A stretch of 6,201 bases of DNA from an uncultured Eubacteriales bacterium (lineage in GTDB: Bacteria > Bacillota > Clostridia > Christensenellales > UBA1242). Location of the stretch: the NCBI GenBank assembly GCA_958420145.1, contig CATZIR010000041.1, positions 1 through 6,201 of the forward strand, in the 5' to 3' direction. The notes under the pieces are model-generated. The model was not told the origin of the DNA and did not search any database. It was given only the letters and a program-made list of their open reading frames with translations. Of the stretch, positions 1-4,636 are shown one piece after another. Made by a program: the position numbers and the translations under genes. Every line of letters starts with the position of its first letter. Position 1 is the stretch's first letter.

Positions 1-1648
1 TTTTCATAAGTCGTCTAATTTCTAGTTTTCTTAGGCAACCTTTATATTCTTGCTCTTCTTGTTTTATTTTTCCAAAGTCGTAATTTATTATTTGTTTTAG
101 GTAATCATTATTTTCCATATCGTAGTCATCTAAAACTTTTGATACGATTGGGTTGTTATCAATCAAATATTGATTAAATTCTTTGTAGAACGCATTTTCA
201 AATAATTCACTTTTTATGTTCGTTGCATACTCTTTTTTGTAAAGTCTGCACGCAAGCACATACGTTTCTGCCGAAAGCAAACTATTTTCTTCGGCTTTTA
301 TTGCCGATATTTTAGGTTTTGCTACCTGCGTTTGATTATTCCTAATTGTAATCAACTTTTTATTTAGTTCTCGTCTCAAAATTTCTTCGTTGATTTTTGC
401 TATTTGTGCAATCTTTTTTAGATATATGTCTCTATCGGCAACGTTTTTGAAACTTGCAACCAAATTAAGCCCACTGTCTACAAATTTTGGTATGTTGTTT
501 TTGTCGGTTAGGTCAAATTTTTCGCTAAGTACCTCAATTTGAAATTCCTTAAACGTTATGGCATTTTTAAGTTCATTTTCAAAACTTTCGGCACCGTATT
601 TTTTTATGTATTCATCTGGGTCTAACTTTTCAGGAAGCGACACAACCTTAACATCAAAGTTGGTATCTTTTAGTAGTTCCACGCTTCTAACCGTTGCTTT
701 TTTTCCTGCTCCGTCACCATCAAAGCAAATGTATATGCTATCGACAAACCTTGATATAGTTGCAATATGATTTTCGTTAAAGGCTGTGCCAAGCGTTGCT
801 ATTGCATTTGGGAAGCCTGCTTGATATAAACTCACAACATCAATTTGACCTTCAACCAAGATTGCATAGTTTTTGTTATCTACCCTTGCTTTTCTAAGGT
901 TATTAAGTCCAAACAGCAAACTGCTTTTTTTGAAAATATCTGTTTCTGTCGTGTTTTTATATTTTGCAAATGCGTCGGTGTTTAACGCTCTACCAGAAAA
1001 ACCAACGACCTTTCCAATATGGTTGAAAATTGGGAACACCAATCTTTCTGCCATTGCGTCATATACTCGCCCATTCTTTTCACTAATGATACCTGCTTTT
1101 AGCATTTCTTCTTGACTGATATGTAATGATTTTAGATGTTGAATAACACCTTGCCAGTTAGGGCTATATCCTAGTCCCAGTTTAGTGACTGTTTCGTTTT
1201 TTATTTGCCTTTTTACTAGGTAGTCTCTAGCAACTTGTCCAGTAGGCTTTTTTAGTTCGTTATGATAGTATTTTGCCGTTTCTGTGCAAATATAAATGAG
1301 CCTGTCCCGTTCTTTTTTTCGAGCCAAAATATTATCGTCGCCCGTAAACTCAGGAACTTCCATATTAACACTTTCTGCTAGATTTCTAACTGCCTGCATA
1401 AAGTCTATGCCTTCGATACTTTGCACAAACTTTATAACATCACCCCCAACTCCACAACCAAAACAGTGATAGTAGCCTTCAAACTCATTGACAGCAAACG
1501 ACGCTGTTTTTTCGTGGTGGAACGGACAGCAACCCCAATAGGTTTTACCCTTTCGAGAAAGTGGAACATATTTGGAAACAACTGAGACGATATTGCAAGC
1601 ACTTTTCAATTTGTCTATGAAATCTTGTCTATAACCTTTTTCCTGCAT
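1..1648 (-). CDS. dnaG: DNA primase DnaG (3' end cut off by window edge)
   Basis: DnaG makes the short RNA primers for lagging-strand synthesis and restart, working with the replicative helicase at the fork. Translating the minus strand from the ATG at 1648-1646 gives 549 codons with no stop before the left edge. The N-terminal CHC2 zinc-binding domain is visible, with ligands C41, H44, C62 and C65 in CCPFHHEK and HCFGCG. The RNA polymerase core follows, with AERLVFPIFN near 200 and GFSGRAL near 216. The TOPRIM domain has catalytic Glu E266 in VEGQID and acidic D310/D312 in FDGDGAG, then LDPDEYIKKYG near 342-352. The helix-rich part beyond about 440 should be the helicase-binding domain. DnaG proteins are usually about 600 residues, so roughly 50 are missing. 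This ATG is the only sensible start: the next in-frame Met (84) lies beyond the zinc motif, and an upstream in-frame GTG (1678-1676) lies in the -10 candidate. The gene follows a terminator and has its own promoter candidates. Family assignment is near certain. Confidence 0.97.
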   Translation of the reverse strand, partial: MQEKGYRQDFIDKLKSACNIVSVVSKYVPLSRKGKTYWGCCPFHHEKTASFAVNEFEGYYHCFGCGVGGDVIKFVQSIEGIDFMQAVRNLAESVNMEVPEFTGDDNILARKKERDRLIYICTETAKYYHNELKKPTGQVARDYLVKRQIKNETVTKLGLGYSPNWQGVIQHLKSLHISQEEMLKAGIISEKNGRVYDAMAERLVFPIFNHIGKVVGFSGRALNTDAFAKYKNTTETDIFKKSSLLFGLNNLRKARVDNKNYAILVEGQIDVVSLYQAGFPNAIATLGTAFNENHIATISRFVDSIYICFDGDGAGKKATVRSVELLKDTNFDVKVVSLPEKLDPDEYIKKYGAESFENELKNAITFKEFQIEVLSEKFDLTDKNNIPKFVDSGLNLVASFKNVADRDIYLKKIAQIAKINEEILRRELNKKLITIRNNQTQVAKPKISAIKAEENSLLSAETYVLACRLYKKEYATNIKSELFENAFYKEFNQYLIDNNPIVSKVLDDYDMENNDYLKQIINYDFGKIKQEEQEYKGCLRKLEIRRLMK

Positions 1649-1655
1649 TTCCCCT
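1649..1655 (-). promoter_or_regulatory. Ribosome binding site of dnaG, unusually close to the start
   Basis: The minus strand reads AGGGG (1655-1651), then AA, then the ATG. AGGGG can pair with the 3' end of 16S rRNA with one G-U wobble, but only two bases separate it from the start codon, shorter than the usual 5-9. No better Shine-Dalgarno sequence lies further upstream. The ATG is supported independently by protein homology, so this is probably a weak site, consistent with the low expression usual for primase. Confidence 0.5.
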
Positions 1656-1659
1656 ACTT

Positions 1660-1709
1660 TTTTGAGAAATATTATCACATCAGTTTTACTGCAAGAATAA
1701 TTCTCAAAA
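1660..1709. repeat. 9-bp inverted repeat around the proximal dnaG promoter
   Basis: TTTTGAGAA (1660-1668) and TTCTCAAAA (1701-1709) are exact reverse complements separated by 32 bp. The proximal -10 candidate lies between them. A smaller palindrome, AGAAT-A-ATTCT (1694-1704), overlaps the distal arm and the expected -35 position. In RNA from the distal promoter the two arms could pair into a stem ending four bases before the AGGGG. It could be an operator, a leader hairpin or an AT-rich coincidence; no known regulator box was recognised. Confidence 0.4.
1671..1679 (-). promoter_or_regulatory. Candidate proximal dnaG promoter (extended -10)
   Basis: The minus strand reads TGTGATAAT: a TGn extension followed by GATAAT, matching TATAAT at five of six positions. 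There is no good -35 box at 17 bp (TATTCT, 1699-1694), but extended -10 promoters often do without one. Transcription would begin near 1664, giving a leader of about 16 nt that contains the AGGGG. The sequence is AT-rich, so a chance match is possible; transcript 5' ends are not visible from sequence. Confidence 0.4.
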
Positions 1710-1730
1710 TCTTATTAAAAAAATAAATAC

Positions 1731-1758
1731 ACTATATTATTCGACACATTTTTGAAAA
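1731..1758 (-). promoter_or_regulatory. Candidate distal dnaG promoter
   Basis: On the minus strand TATAGT (1736-1731) matches the -10 consensus at five of six positions. It sits 16 bp downstream of TTTTCA (1758-1753), which matches TTGACA at four of six. T-tracts on the plus strand (A-tracts on the transcribed sense strand) lie directly upstream, where an UP element would be. A transcript from here would start near 1724 and carry a leader of about 75 nt including both arms of the 9-bp inverted repeat. The -35 match is weak. Confidence 0.3.
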
Positions 1759-1764
1759 TACCTC

Positions 1765-1801
1765 TATTTTTTTGAAATTTTTTTTAATATTTTATTTTTT
1801 A
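1765..1801. other. A/T-tract block in the parC-dnaG gap
   Basis: This stretch has a single G (1774) and no C. Its T runs at 1767-1773, 1778-1785, 1790-1793 and 1795-1800 have the first three centres about 10-12 bp apart, close to one helical turn, so the DNA may be intrinsically curved. It ends just upstream of the distal promoter candidate and could act as an UP-type element. It codes for nothing recognisable. Base composition alone could also produce it. Confidence 0.4.
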
Positions 1802-1826
1802 GGCTATTTTGTGCCATTTTTGAATC

Positions 1827-1854
1827 AAAAAAAGTGCTAAAAATAGCACTTTTT
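1827..1854 (-). terminator. Intrinsic terminator after parC
   Basis: AGTGCTA (1833-1839) pairs with TAGCACT (1844-1850) around a four-base loop, and flanking A/T pairs extend the stem to 11 bp (1829-1839 with 1844-1854). On the minus strand the second arm runs into seven T residues (1833-1827), the classic Rho-independent form. It begins one base past the parC stop codon and should end the parE-parC transcript. The symmetric A and T runs could let it work on the plus strand too, but no plus-strand gene needs it. Confidence 0.85.
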
Positions 1855-1855
1855 A

Positions 1856-4636
1856 TTAACTCCATTGATATACAAAGGCTTGCTTTAATTTTTCTGGTTT
1901 AGACGATTTTACAATACCTTTTCCCTTTGTGGTTCTATTCTCAACAGAGACATTTTCGCTCTTAACGGAAACTACTTTATTCTTATCGTTGATTGCATAA
2001 ACTTCAAAGTGATTTCTTACAATTTTTGCAAGAAGAATGGTTGCGTTTTTGTCAAGAGTAATTATTTTAACGCCCTTTCTATTTCTTGCTAAAACTTCAA
2101 ACTGACTAACTTCTACTTGCTTTGCGTAGCCATTGTTTGTTAGAACAAGCACATTGTCTTTTGGTTGAGCCAAACTAGCATAAACTACTTGGTCACCTTC
2201 GCCTAGATTAATGCCCTTAACACCACTAGCTGTTTTGCTCTGCAATGGAACATCATCTATGTTTGCATTTAGGCAAATTCCGTCTTTTGTAACAAAAAGT
2301 AATGTCTTGTTTTTTTCAAATTTTTGAATGGCAACTAATTTTTGTTTTTCGGCAAGTTTAAAGCCAACAAAAGATTGTTTTTTAACATCAAATTCACTTA
2401 GAACGCACTTTCTAATTTGACCATCGTCGGTCGTAAAGAGCAGTTCACCTTTTGGCAAAGTATCTTTGTAGTCCAAGATATATAGTACTCTCTCGTCTTT
2501 TTGATAGCCTACTATTGCGTCGGTGAGCAATGTGCCACGGTCTTTCCATCTAGCTTCCAAAATTTGGTCTTGGCTAAGTTTGTAGCAGTTGCCTAGGTTT
2601 GTGAATAGTAACAAATCTTTGTTTGTTTGAGTTTTGAATATGATTGAATGAACTTCGTTTAGAGTGCTGGTTGATGCCACACTTCTAGCCGAAATCATAA
2701 AACTTTTTTCTGGAATTTTTTTGATAGCATTGCGTTCGCTGTATGCAATATAAATATCTTTTACAGGTTTTGCAATAAGGTCATCGTGAATTTCAAAACT
2801 ATCTATTGTGTTAATTTCTGTTAATCTCTTGCTACCATAAGATTTTTTGATTTCTAGCATTTCGGTTTTAACAGTCTTCATTTGAAGTTTTTTAGAAGCA
2901 ACAATTGCTTTGAATTTTTCAATCTTCTTTTCAAGTTCTGCTAGTTCTTCTTTTATTTTGCCAACTTCTAGATTTGTTAATCTTGCTAGTCGCATATCTA
3001 GTATTGCTTGAGCTTGCACATCGTCGAGACTAAACTTTTCCATCAATCTTTGTTTAGCTTCCATTGTGCCAGCACTTGTTTTGATAATCTTGATAACTGC
3101 GTCAATGTTTTGAATTGCAATTAACAAGCCTTCCAAAATATGTGCTCTATCTTCGCATGCTTTTAGGTCAAATTTTGTTCTTCTTAGCACAACTTCTCGT
3201 TGATAGTTTACATAGTAAGACAAAATTTGTTTTAGGTTCATTAGTAGTGGTTTTCCGTTTGCAATGGCAACCATATTAATGCCAAATGTTGTTTGTAAAT
3301 CGGTATATTTATATAAGAAATTCAAAACTTTTTCGGCATCAACATCTTTTTTGCAAGTGATTACTGCTCGAACACCATTTCTATCACTTTCGTCACGAAT
3401 ATCAGTGATGCCACCCAAAATATCTTTGTGTTTTTCTCTAAGTTCACCAATTTTTTGCAAAAGTGCCGACTTATTCACTTGATATGGGAATTCTGTGATA
3501 ACAATGTTGGTTTTGTCGCCTTTTTCTGGCTCAAAACTTGTTTTTGCTCTAATTGTTATTTTGCCTTTTCCAGTTTCGTAGGCTTGTTTTAGTTGTTCTC
3601 CACCTAAAATGATACCACCTGTTGGAAAGTCAGGACCTTTGATGATGTTCATTAGTTCGCTAGTTGTGATGTCTGGATTGTCGATTACAGCAACTGATGC
3701 GTCAATACATTCGCCCAAGTTGTGAGTTGGAATGTTTGTTGCAAGTCCTACTGCAATTCCTGATGCGCCGTTAACTAATAGGTTTGGAAATCTACCGGGT
3801 AGCATATCAGGTTCTAGCCTACTATCGTCGTAGTTGTATGACCACCTAACAGTGTCTTTTTCGATATCTTTTAGTAGTTCAAGTGCAAGTGGGGCTAGTT
3901 TTGCTTCGGTATAACGCATAGCAGCAGCACCGTCGCCATCTACCGAACCAAAGTTTCCGTGTCCGTCGATTAGCACTTCTTTCATATTAAAAGTTTGAGC
4001 AAGTCTAACTAGTGCGTTATAAACTGATGTGTCGCCGTGTGGGTGATACTTACCCAAAACATAACCAACAGTATTTGCACATTTTTTGTATGGTTTGTCT
4101 GGCGTAAAGCCTTCTTCATACATCGCATACAAAATTCTTCTTTGAACTGGTTTTAATCCGTCTTCTACTCTTGGCAATGCTCTGTCCATAATAACATATT
4201 CGCTATATGGAATCATACTGTCGTGCAAAACATGATCCAAACTTTTTAGCAAGTTACCTGAGTCGTCTTTGTCGAACGAACTTTCGTAGGTATGTTCTTC
4301 GGCTTCTTCGATTTCTTCTTCGCTAATGTCATTGTCTTCGTCAATCATTTCTTGATTGCTATCATCTTTGGTCGATTGAACTTTGTCCATTTCTTTAGAA
4401 CTTTCTTCGCTAACTTCTTCTTTTCTGTTTTCTACTTCGTTGGTTTTTTCTGTGTTTTTAGCACTCTTTTTTGTTTTAGAAGGTGATTTTACAGGTTTTT
4501 TGCTTTCTTTTTCGCTCTTTTGCTCTACATTATTTTCTAAGTCACCAAATGTTAATTGGCTATCGGTTACTTTGTGATTTTTTCTCATATCTTCTTTTGT
4601 TTCGTGTTTTTCTATATCTCTTTCGTCAAATATCAT
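1856..4636 (-). CDS. parC: Type II topoisomerase subunit A, ParC-type (topoisomerase IV)
   Basis: The DNA cleavage-and-religation subunit acts as a heterotetramer with the ParE product encoded just upstream. The conserved part starts near residue 140 (YSEYVIMDRALP, DGLKPVQRRILYAM). The winged-helix region has GKYHPHGD (195-202) and catalytic Tyr242 in AAAMRYTEAKL; Ile294 matches the DNA-intercalating Ile174 of E. coli GyrA. The tower and coiled coil run to about 600, then a beta-pinwheel C-terminal domain (about 612-926). Blade 1 (IKKIPEKSF, 638-646) is not followed by the QRRGGxG box of gyrase, while ARWKDRG (695-701) and ASGVKGINL (803-811) resemble Gram-positive ParC, hence ParC rather than GyrA. 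Oddities: about 125 extra N-terminal residues, rich in Lys then Glu/Asp, and Thr203/Asn207 at the quinolone contacts 83/87. The start is supported by GGAG (4650-4647) and overlap with the parE stop. A GyrA paralogue or sole gyrase cannot be excluded from this window. Confidence 0.88.
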   Translation of the reverse strand: MIFDERDIEKHETKEDMRKNHKVTDSQLTFGDLENNVEQKSEKESKKPVKSPSKTKKSAKNTEKTNEVENRKEEVSEESSKEMDKVQSTKDDSNQEMIDEDNDISEEEIEEAEEHTYESSFDKDDSGNLLKSLDHVLHDSMIPYSEYVIMDRALPRVEDGLKPVQRRILYAMYEEGFTPDKPYKKCANTVGYVLGKYHPHGDTSVYNALVRLAQTFNMKEVLIDGHGNFGSVDGDGAAAMRYTEAKLAPLALELLKDIEKDTVRWSYNYDDSRLEPDMLPGRFPNLLVNGASGIAVGLATNIPTHNLGECIDASVAVIDNPDITTSELMNIIKGPDFPTGGIILGGEQLKQAYETGKGKITIRAKTSFEPEKGDKTNIVITEFPYQVNKSALLQKIGELREKHKDILGGITDIRDESDRNGVRAVITCKKDVDAEKVLNFLYKYTDLQTTFGINMVAIANGKPLLMNLKQILSYYVNYQREVVLRRTKFDLKACEDRAHILEGLLIAIQNIDAVIKIIKTSAGTMEAKQRLMEKFSLDDVQAQAILDMRLARLTNLEVGKIKEELAELEKKIEKFKAIVASKKLQMKTVKTEMLEIKKSYGSKRLTEINTIDSFEIHDDLIAKPVKDIYIAYSERNAIKKIPEKSFMISARSVASTSTLNEVHSIIFKTQTNKDLLLFTNLGNCYKLSQDQILEARWKDRGTLLTDAIVGYQKDERVLYILDYKDTLPKGELLFTTDDGQIRKCVLSEFDVKKQSFVGFKLAEKQKLVAIQKFEKNKTLLFVTKDGICLNANIDDVPLQSKTASGVKGINLGEGDQVVYASLAQPKDNVLVLTNNGYAKQVEVSQFEVLARNRKGVKIITLDKNATILLAKIVRNHFEVYAINDKNKVVSVKSENVSVENRTTKGKGIVKSSKPEKLKQAFVYQWS
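4262..4636 (-). other. Charged low-complexity N-terminal extension of ParC
   Basis: Residues 1-125 of the A subunit have no counterpart in standard GyrA or ParC, whose conserved domain begins near residue 140 here. Residues about 40-71 are Lys/Ser rich (KKPVKSPSKTKKSAK), while about 72-125 are acidic (SEEEIEEAEEH). The segment contains almost no hydrophobic residues and should be disordered. It is translated rather than a misplaced start: the ATG overlaps the parE stop, has a Shine-Dalgarno sequence, and the frame stays open with coding-like composition. Function is unknown; a DNA- or protein-contacting tail is a guess. Confidence 0.7.

Larger units (their letters stand above)
1649..1855. other. 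Intergenic region between parC and dnaG
   Basis: This 207-bp gap is the only noncoding DNA in the window. It holds the parC terminator, the A/T-tract block, two candidate promoters, an inverted repeat and the dnaG ribosome binding site, each listed separately. It contains no open frame of note and no recognisable tRNA, riboswitch or attachment site. Its arrangement implies that dnaG is transcribed independently of parE-parC, apart from any readthrough. Confidence 0.8.

Noticed and set aside
558..1115. Short plus-strand open frames opposite dnaG
   Set aside because: They are antisense to an intact, clearly homologous primase and have no start signals or family resemblance.
1676..1678. Upstream in-frame GTG as the dnaG start
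   Set aside because: It has no Shine-Dalgarno sequence, overlaps the -10 candidate, and adds residues not expected before the usual DnaG N terminus.
1649..1855. Small RNA, riboswitch or CRISPR-like array in the gap
   Set aside because: No repeated units, no known riboswitch core and no structured element beyond the terminator and the single inverted repeat.
4262..4440. TTCTTCG-like repeats that might be a microsatellite or phase-variation tract
   Set aside because: The repeats are imperfect and explained by clustered Glu/Asp/Ser codons; no uninterrupted tract long enough to suggest slippage.
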